A stretch of 64,000 bases of DNA from Burkholderia anthina (GTDB taxonomy: Bacteria > Pseudomonadota > Gammaproteobacteria > Burkholderiales > Burkholderiaceae), in assembly GCF_902498995.1 (NCBI RefSeq), contig NZ_CABVLY010000034.1, positions 1-64,000 on the forward strand. Reading direction: 5' to 3'. The notes beneath the pieces are model-generated. The model was given only the letters and a program-made list of their open reading frames with translations. It ran no database searches and was not told where the DNA came from. The translations under genes were made by a program, and so were the position numbers. Shown piece by piece: positions 42,518 through 53,443 of the stretch. Each line of letters opens with the position of its first letter. Within the stretch, counting starts at the first letter, position 1.

Positions 42518-42808
42518 CGATACGGCAAGTGTGGAGAATGAAACGATCGTACGGAGTGTAGCGTGACAGCGTGACGGATGCGCTCGAGTGCGCCGGTGCG
42601 TACGCACGGAAATGGTGCATCGCGCGTACGCCACGATGGTGCGACGGGGCTGCGCGCGAGCGCGGCGCACGCGTTCACGGCTTGCACGGAGCTTGCTTGA
42701 TGCTTGTCTGCCGTCCGGCACGGGCCGGGCAACCGAGGGTTACACCATGACATTGCGCGCGCCGTTTCGAACGCTTGCCGCATTCGACTGCATCACGAGG
42801 AGGAAGGT

Positions 42809-44095
42809 ATGACGATCGAGCAACAGGAGCGTCCGGCCGCCGCGTCGCCGTACCGTTTCGAGCGGGAGATGAGCTCCGGCTTCGAGCGTCTGGCGACGCA
42901 GTATCGCGACCTGACGCTCACGACCGTGTTCCAGCCGATCTTCAGCCTGCCGCACCAGCGCGCGGTGGGCTACGAGGCGCTGTTGCGCGCCCATGACGGG
43001 CTCGACCGCGCGGTGTCGCCGCTCGACGTGTTCGGCGAGGCCGCGCGCCGGGGCGAGCTGCTGCAGCTCGACCGGCTCGCGCAGGCGCTGCATCTCGAGA
43101 ACTTCGGGCTGCTCGGCGCCGAGCGCGAGTGGCTGTTCCTCAACGTGCATCCGGAGGTGCTGACCGATCCGTTCCAGGCCGCCGCGCTGCTCGCGAACCT
43201 GAAGCGCCTCGGCATGCCGCCGCGCCGCGTGGTGCTCGAAGTGCTCGAACAGCGCGCGGACGACGTCGAGCGGCTTGCCGACGCCGTGCGCGAATTCCGC
43301 GCGCAGGGCTTCCTGATCGCGCTCGACGATTTCGGCGCCGGTCACTCGAACCTCGAGCGGATCTGGCAACTGAATCCGGACATCGTGAAGCTCGACCGGA
43401 TCATGCTGTCCCACGCGGCGCACCGCACCGGGCTCACCGCGATCCTGCACGGGCTCGTCACGCTGCTGCACGAGGCCGGCAAGCTCGTGCTCGTCGAAGG
43501 GATCGAGACCGAGCACGACGCGCAGATCGCGCTGTCGTGCGAGGCCGATTTCGTGCAGGGCTACTATTTCGGCCGCCCGGCGCCCGGGCTGCCCGATAGC
43601 GCGGCGGCGACCGGCTGCATCGGCGAGCTGACCGAGCGCTTCCGTCTGCAGACCGAAGCGCGCGAGCGGCGCGACGCGCAGCGGCTCGCGCCGTACCTGC
43701 GCGCATTCGAGCGCGCGGCCGAGCGGCTGGCGGCCGGCGAGCCGCTCGACGAAGTGTGCTGGAACTTCCTCGCGCTCGACGATGCCGCCCGCTGCTTCCT
43801 GCTCGACGCGCGGGGCCGCCAGTCGGGCCGCAACGTCGTGCTGCGCGCGGATCGTGCGCTTGCCGAGGCGCGCTTCTCGCCGCTTGCGGATGCGCAGGGT
43901 GCGAACTGGCTGCGCCGGCCGTATTTCCGCACGGCGATCGCCGAGCCGGGGCGCGTGCAGGTGACGCGCCCGTACCTGTCGATCAACGAGGCGCAGCCGT
44001 GCGTGACGCTGTCGGCGGCCCTGCGCATCGGCGATGCGCAGCACGTGCTGTGCGGCGATATCGACTGGGGCGACGAGGAGGCCGACGGCGCATAG
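42809..44095 (+). CDS. EAL-domain c-di-GMP phosphodiesterase with C-terminal sensor domain
   Basis: A 428-residue soluble protein. The EAL domain (about 30-265) has all expected catalytic residues: E56 (EAL), N112, E144, D173-D174, K194, E230 and Q250, so c-di-GMP hydrolysis is likely. The remaining C-terminal 160 residues (YLRAFERAAERLAAGEPLDE...; RPYFRTAIAEPGRVQVTRPY) resemble a PDC/Cache-type ligand-binding domain, unusual for a cytoplasmic protein. GAGGAGGAAGG at 42798-42806 is a strong ribosome site. It is 76 bp ahead of cutC on the same strand. Confidence 0.9.
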   Translation: MTIEQQERPAAASPYRFEREMSSGFERLATQYRDLTLTTVFQPIFSLPHQRAVGYEALLRAHDGLDRAVSPLDVFGEAARRGELLQLDRLAQALHLENFGLLGAEREWLFLNVHPEVLTDPFQAAALLANLKRLGMPPRRVVLEVLEQRADDVERLADAVREFRAQGFLIALDDFGAGHSNLERIWQLNPDIVKLDRIMLSHAAHRTGLTAILHGLVTLLHEAGKLVLVEGIETEHDAQIALSCEADFVQGYYFGRPAPGLPDSAAATGCIGELTERFRLQTEARERRDAQRLAPYLRAFERAAERLAAGEPLDEVCWNFLALDDAARCFLLDARGRQSGRNVVLRADRALAEARFSPLADAQGANWLRRPYFRTAIAEPGRVQVTRPYLSINEAQPCVTLSAALRIGDAQHVLCGDIDWGDEEADGA

Positions 44096-44171
44096 CGCGG
44101 GCGTCGTGCTGGCGCCGTTCACGCCGCTCGGCTAGGATGCGCGAATTGTCCTGACGATTCGCGAGCCGACC

Positions 44172-44897
44172 ATGAACCGAACCGCCGCTTCCTCCGTGCT
44201 CCTCGAAGTGATCGCCACGACCGTCGGCGATGCGAAGGCCGCCGCCCGCGCGGGCGCCGACCGGCTCGAGCTCGTCACCGCGATCAGCGAAGGCGGGCTC
44301 ACGCCGGGCATCGGCCTGATCGAGGCCGTCGTGGCCGCCGTGCCGATTCCCGTCAACGTGATCGTGCGCCCGCACAGCCGCTCGTTCGTCTACGACGCCG
44401 ACGATCTGCGCGTGATCGAGCGCGACGTGCGCGCGGCCGTTGCGGCTGGCGCGAACGGTGTCGTGTTCGGGGCGCTCGATGCGCGCGGCGACGTCGATCT
44501 CGACGCGCTCGCGCGCATCGCGGCCGCCGCGAACGGGCGCGACCTGACGTTCCATCGCGCGTTCGACGTGTCGCGGGATCTGAATGCCGCGTTCGACGCG
44601 CTGCTGCGCGTGCCGGCCGTCACGTCGGTGCTGACCTCCGGCGGCCATCCGTCGGTGCTCGACGCGGCCGCGACGATCACGCGCCTGGTACGGCAGGCAG
44701 CCGGCTCGACGTGCACGGTGTTGGCCGGCTCGGGGCTCACGGTCGACGCGGTCGGCGATTTCGTGCTCGCCACCGGCGTACGCGCGGTGCATTTCGGTTC
44801 GGGCGTGCGGCCGCGCGGCGAGGTGCTGGCGCCCGTGGACGAACAACTGGTCGGGCGCGTGCGGGCAGCACTCGACGGCGCGGCGGCGCACGTGTGA
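44172..44897 (+). CDS. cutC: CutC family protein (copper homeostasis-associated)
   Basis: A 241-residue TIM-barrel protein of the CutC family. It has LLEVIATTVGDAKAAARAGA at the N-terminus, ADRLELVTAISEGGLTPG, the region VIVRPHSRSFVYDADD and TVLAGSGLTVDAV. A copper role is reported for some members but the biochemical function is unsettled. A bidirectional terminator separates it from the convergent bioB. Confidence 0.92.
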   Translation: MNRTAASSVLLEVIATTVGDAKAAARAGADRLELVTAISEGGLTPGIGLIEAVVAAVPIPVNVIVRPHSRSFVYDADDLRVIERDVRAAVAAGANGVVFGALDARGDVDLDALARIAAAANGRDLTFHRAFDVSRDLNAAFDALLRVPAVTSVLTSGGHPSVLDAAATITRLVRQAAGSTCTVLAGSGLTVDAVGDFVLATGVRAVHFGSGVRPRGEVLAPVDEQLVGRVRAALDGAAAHV

Positions 44898-44932
44898 CGC
44901 GCAGCGCAACCCGGTCCAGACGGCCGGACGAA

Positions 44933-44960
44933 AAAAAGCCGGGGCATGCCCCGGCTTTTT
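44933..44960. terminator. Bidirectional terminator between cutC and bioB
   Basis: GCCGGGGCA followed by its reverse complement TGCCCCGGC (44938-44955), a perfect palindrome flanked by A7 on the left and T5 on the right. Confidence 0.92.
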
Positions 44961-44996
44961 CGTCTGCACGCCAAACGCAATACGCGATACAAGCGC

Positions 44997-46016
44997 TTAC
45001 GCGTTCTCCGCCAGCCCGTCCGCCTGGCTCGCGCGGATGCCGAGGCGTTCGAACAGCGCGCGGTCGCGCTGCGTCTGCGGGTTGCTCGTCGTCAGCAGCT
45101 GATCGCCGTAGAACATCGAGTTCGCGCCCGCGAGGAAGCACATCGCCTGCATCGCGTCGTCGAGCTGCTCGCGGCCGGCCGACAGGCGCACGACGGCCTT
45201 CGGCATCGTGATGCGCGCAACCGCGATCGTGCGCACGAACTCGAACGGGTCGAGCGGCGCGGTGCCTTCGAGCGGTGTGCCTTCGATCGCGACGAGGTTG
45301 TTGATCGGCACCGATTCCGGGTACGGGTTCAGGTTTGCGAGCTGCGAGATCAGGCCCGCGCGTTCGCGGCGCGATTCGCCCATCCCGATGATGCCGCCGC
45401 AGCACACGTTGATGCCCGCGTCACGCACGCGGTCGAGCGTGTCGAGGCGATCCTGGTACGTGCGCGTCGAGATCACCTGGCCGTAGAACTCCGGCGACGT
45501 GTCGAGGTTGTGGTTGTAGTAGTCGAGGCCGGCGTTCGCGAGCTGCTGCGCCTGCTCGTCCTCGAGCATGCCGAGCGTCATGCAGGTTTCGAGGCCCAGC
45601 TCCTTCACGCCGCGCACCATCTCGGTCAGCGCCGGCATGTGACGCTCCTTCGGATTACGCCACGCCGCACCCATGCAGAAGCGGCTCGCGCCGTTCGCCT
45701 TGGCCGCGCGCGCGGCGTCGAGCACCGTATCGACGTCCATCAGCTTCTCGGCCTTCAGGCCCGTGTCGTGATGCGACGACTGCGAGCAGTAGCCGCAATC
45801 TTCCTCGCAGCCGCCCGTCTTGATCGACAGCAGCGTCGACAGCTGCACCGCGTTCGCGTCGAAGTGCTCGCGGTGCACCTGCTGCGCGCGGAACATCAGG
45901 TCGTTGAACGGCAGCGCGAACAGCGCGACGACGTCCGCGACGCGCCAGCGCTGCGGCGCCGGTGCGGCCACGGGGATCGCGTCGGGTTGCACGGCGGCGG
46001 TCTGGGCTTGGGTCAT
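44997..46016 (-). CDS. bioB: Biotin synthase
   Basis: A 339-residue radical-SAM enzyme that inserts sulfur into dethiobiotin. The [4Fe-4S] cysteines are Cys70, Cys74 and Cys77 (GGCEEDCGYCSQS), equivalent to C53, C57 and C60 of E. coli. The [2Fe-2S] ligands Cys114, Cys145, Cys205 and Arg277 are all present with a constant offset of 17. It is last in the bioA-bioF-bioD-bioB operon, 46 bp after bioD. Confidence 0.98.
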   Translation of the reverse strand: MTQAQTAAVQPDAIPVAAPAPQRWRVADVVALFALPFNDLMFRAQQVHREHFDANAVQLSTLLSIKTGGCEEDCGYCSQSSHHDTGLKAEKLMDVDTVLDAARAAKANGASRFCMGAAWRNPKERHMPALTEMVRGVKELGLETCMTLGMLEDEQAQQLANAGLDYYNHNLDTSPEFYGQVISTRTYQDRLDTLDRVRDAGINVCCGGIIGMGESRRERAGLISQLANLNPYPESVPINNLVAIEGTPLEGTAPLDPFEFVRTIAVARITMPKAVVRLSAGREQLDDAMQAMCFLAGANSMFYGDQLLTTSNPQTQRDRALFERLGIRASQADGLAENA

Positions 46017-46062
46017 GGTGGTTTTCCTGTCGTGGATTCGTGGATTCGGGGATGGGGGGGCG

Positions 46063-46778
46063 TCAATGCTGCGCGTGGCGCAGCGTATCGACGAGCGCGG
46101 CGATGTCGAGCATTGCCGCGGCGGATTCGGGGGCGGCCGGGCTCATGTGCGGAATGCGGCCAAGCAGCGGCGCGCGGTGCTCGCGCGCGAGCCAGTCGCG
46201 GATCGTCGCGACGTTCTCGTCGGCGTACGACATGGCCGGATCGACGTGGTTCGCGACCCAGCCCGCGAGCGTGAGGCCGCGCTGGCGAATCGCGTCGGCG
46301 GTCAGCAGCGCGTGGCTGATGCAGCCGAGCCGCACGCCGACGACGAGCACGACGGGCAGGCCGAGCGCGACCGCGAGATCGGCCGTGTCCTGCGTATCGT
46401 TGAGCGGCACGCGAAAGCCGCCGACGCCTTCGACGACGACGATATCCGCGCGCGTCAGCGCTTCGCGATGGCTCGCGACGATCGTGCCGATGTCGAGCGT
46501 CACACCTTCCTGCGCGGCGACGATGTGCGGGGCCGCGGGCGCCTTCAGCAGGAACGGCGTGCGCAGGTCGGGCGGCAGCACGACGTTCGCGGCCGCATCG
46601 AGCTGGTCCGCGTCTTCGTTGCGCCACACGCCGTCGCGTTCATATGCGCCGGCCGCGACGGGTTTCAGCGCGGCCGCGCGCAAGCCGTGGCGCGCGAAGC
46701 CATGCAGCAATGCGGCCGAGACGAAGGTCTTGCCGATCTCGGTGTCGGTGCCGGTGACGAACAGGGACAGGGGGGCGT

Positions 46779-46782
<4 letters not shown>
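46063..46782 (-). CDS. bioD: Dethiobiotin synthase
   Basis: A 239-residue ATP-dependent carboxylase that closes the ureido ring of biotin from DAPA. The P-loop FVTGTDTEIGKTF is at residues 8-20, the substrate loop LKPVAAG at 40-46 and VVVEGVGGFRVPL around 115-127. Its ATG overlaps the bioF stop by 4 bp, so the genes are translationally coupled. Confidence 0.97.
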
Positions 46783-48049
<1,267 letters not shown>

Positions 48050-48053
<4 letters not shown>

Positions 48054-49393
48054 GTTGCCTCCGCGAGCGTCGCGTCGAGCGTGTCGCGCGTGCGTTGCGC
48101 GAGCCACGCGATGTCGTCGTCGCTCATCACGTACGGCGGCATCAGGTACACGGTCGTGCCGATCGGGCGCAGCAGCAGTTCGCGTTCGAGCGCCCGTTCG
48201 AAGAAGCGCCGCGAGAAGCCGCGTGCCGCATCGCCGTCGAGCGCGACGTCGAACGCGAACAGCGTGCCGCGTTCGCGCAGGTGGCGTACCTGCGGGTGCG
48301 CATCGAGCGGCGCGAGTGCGGCGCGCAGCGCCGCCGATTTGCGCGTGTTGGCCGCGAGCACGTCGTCGCGGGCGAACAGGTCGAGCGTTGCGACCGCCGC
48401 GCGGCACGCGAGCGGGTTGCCGGTGTACGAATGCGAGTGCAGGAAGCCGCGCGTCATGTCGTCGTCGTAGAACGCCGCGTACACGTCGTCGCGCGTGAGC
48501 ACGAGCGACAGCGGCAGATAACCGCCGCTGATCCCTTTCGACAGGCACAGGAAATCGGGCCAGACGCCGGCCTGCTCGCATGCGAAGAAGGTGCCGGAGC
48601 GGCCGCAGCCGACCGCGATCTCGTCGGCGATCAGGTGCACGCCGAATTCGTCGCACAGCGCGCGCAGCCCGCGCACGTACGACGGATCGTGCATCGCCAT
48701 GCCGGCCGCGCACTGCACGAGCGGCTCGACGATCAGCGCGGCGATCCGGTCGGCGCGTTCGGCGAACAGGCGCCGCACGTCGTCGAGCGCGCGGCCTGCG
48801 ACGTCGGCGGCCGTCTCGCCCGGCAGCGCGCCGCGCGCGTCGGGCGACGCGACCACGTGCGCATGGCGGATCAGCGGGTCGTACGCATCCTTGAACAGCG
48901 CGACGTCGGTCACGCCGAGCGCGCCGATGGTCTCGCCGTGATAGCTGTTCGCGACGCACACGAATTCGCGCTTGTCCGCGTGGCCGCGGTTGCGCCACGC
49001 GTGGAAGCTCATCTTCAGCGCGATCTCGACGGCCGATGCGCCGTCCGACGCGAAGAACGCATGCCCGAGCGTGCGCGCGGTGAGCGCGTGCAGCCGCTCG
49101 GCGAGCTCGATCGCCGGCTCGTGCGTGCAGCCCGCGAGCATCGCGTGCTCGAGCGTGTCGAGCTGGTCCTTCAGCGCCGCGTTGATGTCCGGGTTCGCAT
49201 GGCCGAACAGGTTCACCCACCACGAGCTGATCGCGTCGAAGTAGCGGCGCCCGTCGCGGTCGTATAGCCATACGCCCGCGCCGCGCGCGACGGGAATGAG
49301 CGGCAGGCGCTCGTGGTGCTTCATCTGGGTACAGGGATGCCAGACCGCGCGCAGGCTGCGCGCGACCCAGTCGTCGGTGGCTGGCGTACTCAA
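48050..49393 (-). CDS. bioA: Adenosylmethionine-8-amino-7-oxononanoate aminotransferase
   Basis: A 447-residue class III PLP aminotransferase making DAPA from KAPA with SAM as amino donor. The N-terminal WHPCTQMKHHERLPL and SSWWVNLFGHANP are BioA-specific, Asp257 (LIADEIAVGCGRSG) and PLP-lysine Lys286 (CLSKGISGG) are present. The start is a TTG (49391-49393) with GGAG five bases upstream on the minus strand; no nearby ATG fits the BioA N-terminus. It is the first gene of the bio operon. Confidence 0.97.
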
Positions 49394-49933
49394 GGCTACT
49401 CCGGGGGGTAAAACGGCGGCGGGTATCGAACGCGATACCGCGCGGCGACGGACGAAAACGCGCTGAGATTAGCGTGTTCCGCCGCCCGTTGCACTACCGG
49501 TTACAAACGCCGCAAAGCCTTGCCGGGCGGGAGTTCGGCGCAGATCGCGGGCGCTCGGAACGGTACGCGCCAGATGTCCCGAAATGACCGCAGATGACGA
49601 CGTTCGAGTGATACCCCCCGACAGAAAAAAATCGTGGAGCAGGCGGGCGGCCGACGGTGAAAAATCGGGGTGGGAAGGGAAAAGGGGGAGCGGAGCAGGG
49701 CGGAATGCGTGTTGCGATGGACGGACAGTGCGCTGAATCAGGCGCCGCAGCCGTTCGGGAAGGGCGATGAGGCTGGCCCGTGCAAGTCGCCGTAGGAGGC
49801 TCGCGGGCGGCTCACCTGACACCGGGCGCGCGCGAACGTCGTCGCGAGTGGAAAACGGGCGTTCGCGAAACGGAGAAAGGGGGGATGCGGAAAAGGCGCG
49901 CGCCTGGAGGCCGTCGCGCGTCCCGTATCCGTA
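49394..49933. promoter_or_regulatory. Upstream region of the bio operon, candidate operator
   Basis: Palindrome GGTATCG-N4-CGATACC at 49422-49439 lies 29-46 bp upstream of bioA. On the minus strand a TAATCT -10-like hexamer near 49465-49470 and a TTGTAACC (49498-49505 complement), similar to one half of the BirA operator, are farther up. The rest, 49520-49933, has no recognisable gene; an open minus frame at 49469-49822 lacks a ribosome site and any domain. Confidence 0.4.
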
Positions 49934-51211
49934 TCAGCGCGAAGCCAGCGCGCGCGTATCGGCGTCGTGCTGCGGATTGCCGTCGCCGTTGTCGGCCGTC
50001 TGCGTCGCGTTCGCGTTCCACACGACGCGCTCGTTGACCGCATACAGCCGGCATGCGCCCGCGCCCTGTTTCGTGCAGTTGTCGAGCGCGAGCGCCATCG
50101 GGTCGTCGCCGCCTTCGGCCCACGACCAGGCGCCTTCGGCCGACACCGCGAACGCGCGGCTCGGATGCTGGCTCAGGAAGTGGCGATAGCCTTCGCGGCC
50201 GGCTTCGTCGAGGAACGGCACCGCGTCGACGGCATCGATCGACGCGTAGCCGGTCGCATTCGGTTCGTGCGGGTTGGCGACCGCGTAGCGCACCGACGTC
50301 GGCAGGTTCAGTTCGGCAAGGAACGCATGCACGGCCGGCCACCACACGGGCACGCCGTCGCGATCGACGATCAGCCGGTGCGCATCGTCCTTGTAGCGGC
50401 CGTAATCGATGAATTGCGCCTGCGTGCCGTGCGACACGTACGCGTCGTGCATTTGCGCGACGAGCGCCGGCGTCCACACCGAATCGTTGTCGCCGTACAG
50501 CCACAGCGAACGCACGGCCGTATGCGCGCCGTACTGGTCGAACGCGTCGACCAGATTGCGCTGCCAGCCGTCGCAGAGATCCTGGCGCAGCCCGCCGGAG
50601 AAATTGATGATGCCGCGCACGCCGGGCGCTGCCTCGGTGCCGTACGCGACCGACACGAGGCCGCCGTGCGACGTGCCCGCGACGACGATGCGCGACGGGT
50701 CGATGTACGACTGGCGAGACATGTAGCGGATCGTCGTGGCGACGTCGGCGGCCTGGGCGAGGCCGTTCTTCTCGACGTTGCAGCCTTCCTGCTGATACGT
50801 GCCGCCCGAACCGGCGAAGCCCTGGCGGTTCGGCGCGATGACCGCGTAGCCGCGGCGCACGAATTCGCGCGCGAACGCGACCGGACGGCTGCGCGGCTGC
50901 AGATGCAGATCGCCGGTGTTCTTGCCGTGGTTGAAGACGACGAGCGGGAACGGGCCGGGGCCGTTCGGCTTGAACAGCGTGGCCTCGAGCATGACGGAGC
51001 CCGACGCATCGGCCGGAATGCTGATGATCTGTTCGTTGAGGTTCGCGGCGACCTGCGGGAGACCCGAATCGCCGTAGTCGAAACGCTCGGCATGGGCGAG
51101 CGATCCGTTTGCCGCGGATGCGTCGGCATTTGCGTTCGGCAGCGTACCGGCCTGAGCGGCCGACAGCGCACAGGCCGCCATCCATCCCACCAATACTTTG
51201 CTGAACGCCAT
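49934..51211 (-). CDS. Secreted alpha/beta hydrolase, dienelactone hydrolase-like
   Basis: A 425-residue exported hydrolase. The signal peptide is MAFSKVLVGWMAACALSAAQ. The fold shows FPLVVFNHGKNTGD (oxyanion region), nucleophile elbow VVAGTSHGGLVS, Asp in LYGDNDSVWTP and His in DDAHRLIVDRDG. The C-terminal 110 residues (NATGYASIDAVDAVPF...) form an extra domain without a recognised name. I took the ATG at 51211; an earlier in-frame start would place 23 hydrophilic residues ahead of the signal peptide. Substrate unknown. Confidence 0.87.
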   Translation of the reverse strand: MAFSKVLVGWMAACALSAAQAGTLPNANADASAANGSLAHAERFDYGDSGLPQVAANLNEQIISIPADASGSVMLEATLFKPNGPGPFPLVVFNHGKNTGDLHLQPRSRPVAFAREFVRRGYAVIAPNRQGFAGSGGTYQQEGCNVEKNGLAQAADVATTIRYMSRQSYIDPSRIVVAGTSHGGLVSVAYGTEAAPGVRGIINFSGGLRQDLCDGWQRNLVDAFDQYGAHTAVRSLWLYGDNDSVWTPALVAQMHDAYVSHGTQAQFIDYGRYKDDAHRLIVDRDGVPVWWPAVHAFLAELNLPTSVRYAVANPHEPNATGYASIDAVDAVPFLDEAGREGYRHFLSQHPSRAFAVSAEGAWSWAEGGDDPMALALDNCTKQGAGACRLYAVNERVVWNANATQTADNGDGNPQHDADTRALASR

Positions 51212-51318
51212 TCGTAAGCCCTGCCATGCAACATGACCAATCTGACGGCCATCGTAGCCCGACAAATTCGGGTTGTGCAATGCGGGAATTACCCGGCGTC
51301 TGACACAGCAACTATTTG

Positions 51319-51756
51319 TCAGCGTTCACTTACTTCGCCGTCGACATAGCGCCAGAAACCCTGCTCGTCGCGCTCGAAACGGCTGGTTTCATGAAGCCGG
51401 TATGCGCGTCCGCCGACCTTGTAGCGGGCCACGAATTCGACCTCCGCGTGCCGTTCGTCGAGCGGCGCATGACGCTTGACGGCGAGGCCGAGCCAGCGCG
51501 GTGCGTCGGGCGCATCGGGGTCGGCATCGAGATCGGCCGGGCAGGTGCGCGCGGCCCAGGTCGCGCGCAGGTAGCCGGTCGCGCCGAGCACGTACGCGCT
51601 GTACCGCGAGCGCATCAATTCGAGCGCGGTGGGGGCGGCTTCGCCGCCGTCGATGAAGCGGCCGCAGCAGGCCGCATAGCGCGGGGCCGGCGCTTTGCCG
51701 GCGGGCGCGGGGGACGCGCCGCCGCACGGGCACGCGTCAGGTCGGTTCGAAGTCAT
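51319..51756 (-). CDS. YchJ-family (UPF0225) protein
   Basis: A 145-residue protein with the YchJ layout: an N-terminal metal-binding SEC-C-like motif (DACPCGG, then YAACCGRFI), the helix ALELMRSRYSAYVLG, and an NTF2-like body ending in VEFVARYKVGGRAYRLHETS and FWRYVDGE. The two Cys pairs probably bind zinc. Function unknown. It starts 39 bp after the SDR stop on the same strand. Confidence 0.92.
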   Translation of the reverse strand: MTSNRPDACPCGGASPAPAGKAPAPRYAACCGRFIDGGEAAPTALELMRSRYSAYVLGATGYLRATWAARTCPADLDADPDAPDAPRWLGLAVKRHAPLDERHAEVEFVARYKVGGRAYRLHETSRFERDEQGFWRYVDGEVSER

Positions 51757-51795
51757 GCGAATCGTGAATTAACGACGCCGGGTTGTGAATCCGGC

Positions 51796-52473
51796 TTACC
51801 AGCTCAACTCGACGCCGTCGTACTGGAAGAATCGGCCGTTGGCCTGCGAGATGTCCGCGCCGGCTTCGGCGATCACGCGGCGCATGCCGGTCACGCTCGT
51901 TTCCGGATCGATCGCGGCCTGCGAGCCGCCCATGTCGGTGCGCACCCAGCCCGGATGCAGCGAGATGCACGCGGCGTGGCGCGTCTGCAGCGACGCGATG
52001 CGCAGCACGTCGTTCAGCGCGGCCTTGCTCGCGCGATACAGCCAGCCGGTCGTGCCGGTCGCCTCGGCGATGCTGCCCATCCGGCTCGACATGACGGCCA
52101 GCACGCCGCGCGCGTCCTCGACGAGCGGCAGCAGGATCGGCAGCAACTGCATCGGCCCGCGCACGTTCGTATGCATGACCGCGTCGAAATCCTCGGCGAC
52201 GATCGTTTCGACGCCTTCGGTGCGCGGCCCGTAGACGCCGGACACGACCACCGCCGCGTCGAGCCGTTCGCCGTCGAGCTTCCAGCCGAGCGCCGCGATC
52301 TGCTCGGGCTGCGCGATGTCGAGTGCATGCGCGTGCGCGCCGAGCTCGCGCAGCGCGGCGAGCGACGCGTCGTCGCGCGCGGTGGCGATCACGTTCCAGC
52401 CGTCGCGCCGGTATTGCCGGACGAATTCGCGCCCCAGGCCGCGCGACGCGCCGACGATCAGTACGGTTTTCAT
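51796..52473 (-). CDS. SDR-family oxidoreductase
   Basis: A 225-residue classical short-chain dehydrogenase. The cofactor motif is VGASRGLGREF (residues 7-17), with ATARD suggesting NADP; the active site is Ser in VMSSRMGS, Tyr in LYRASKAALN (YxxxK form) and HPGWVRTDMGG after it. GGAG precedes the ATG at 52473. Likely co-transcribed with the YchJ gene. Substrate unknown; C-factor-like proteins are similar. Confidence 0.9.
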   Translation of the reverse strand: MKTVLIVGASRGLGREFVRQYRRDGWNVIATARDDASLAALRELGAHAHALDIAQPEQIAALGWKLDGERLDAAVVVSGVYGPRTEGVETIVAEDFDAVMHTNVRGPMQLLPILLPLVEDARGVLAVMSSRMGSIAEATGTTGWLYRASKAALNDVLRIASLQTRHAACISLHPGWVRTDMGGSQAAIDPETSVTGMRRVIAEAGADISQANGRFFQYDGVELSW

Positions 52474-52618
52474 GTTCGCCGCTCCTTTTCGTTGCACCGC
52501 CGAGGCGGCGGTGCCGGTGTCAGATCAGTTCGTGCCCGCGGGGATCGCCACGCCCGGGCATGCGGCGTTGACTGCCGGAAGCGGGCGGCGCATCGCGCCG
52601 CACCGGCGTCCGCGCCGG

Positions 52619-53386
52619 TTACTTCGCGTCGCCGCACGGCTTCAGCGTATCGGCGACCGCCTGCGCGACGCCGTCGAGCCGTGCCGCGTCCGCGGCGACC
52701 ATGTCGTTGTCGGGCGCATGCTGGCCGCGCGCGGTGAGCGCCGCGACGCAGCGCCGGTAGGTCGCATCGAGCGCGTCGAAGCGCGACACGGCCATCCCGA
52801 GGTTGCGCATGCGCCCGTCGTGCACGCCGTACACGAGCCCGTGCACGGTGAGCGACTGGCCGCGCGCCCACGCGTCGTTGACGATCGTCGTGCGGCACAC
52901 GTTGACGACCTGCTCGATCGAATTCAGTTCGATCAGGCGGCGATAGCGCGCTTCGCCGACCGGCCATTCGTCGAGCAGCGCCGCGTGACGCTCGCGCACG
53001 TCCTGCACGTGGTGCAGCCAGTTGTCGGCGAGGCCGACGCGCCGGTTGTGCAGCGCCGCGTTCACGCCCGAGCAGCCGTAGTGGCCGACGACCATGATGT
53101 GCTTCACGCGCAGGATGTCGACCGCGAACTGGATCACCGACAGGCAGTTCAGGTCGCTGTGCACGACGACGTTCGCGATGTTACGGTGAACGAACACTTC
53201 GCCCGGCGGCAGGCCGATGATCTGGTTCGCGGGCACGCGCGAATCCGAGCAGCCGATCCACAGATATTCCGGCGCTTGCTGGTCGGCCAGACGCGCGAAG
53301 AAATCCGGATCGTCGGCGAGCTGGCGCTTGACCCAGGCGTCGTTGTTGTCGAACAGGTGAGAAAGCGGATTGTCTTGGATATTCAT
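52619..53386 (-). CDS. can: Beta-class carbonic anhydrase
   Basis: A 255-residue zinc enzyme interconverting CO2 and bicarbonate. Zinc ligands Cys46 (IGCSDSRVP), His102 and Cys105 (GHYGCSGV) and the Asp48-Arg50 dyad are present. It has the length of Can/CynT2 proteins with about 30 extra C-terminal residues. It lies between the SDR gene and aceK, all on the minus strand, with a 57-bp gap to aceK. Confidence 0.95.
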   Translation of the reverse strand: MNIQDNPLSHLFDNNDAWVKRQLADDPDFFARLADQQAPEYLWIGCSDSRVPANQIIGLPPGEVFVHRNIANVVVHSDLNCLSVIQFAVDILRVKHIMVVGHYGCSGVNAALHNRRVGLADNWLHHVQDVRERHAALLDEWPVGEARYRRLIELNSIEQVVNVCRTTIVNDAWARGQSLTVHGLVYGVHDGRMRNLGMAVSRFDALDATYRRCVAALTARGQHAPDNDMVAADAARLDGVAQAVADTLKPCGDAK

Positions 53387-53443
53387 CGGTGTGGATTCCG
53401 TTGGCGGAAATCGGGGCGATAACGGGTTCGAGGTGCTCGGGCG

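Noticed and set aside
49469..49822. 117-codon frame on the minus strand upstream of bioA
   Set aside because: Low-complexity Arg/Pro/Ser composition typical of GC-rich non-coding frames, no start signal.
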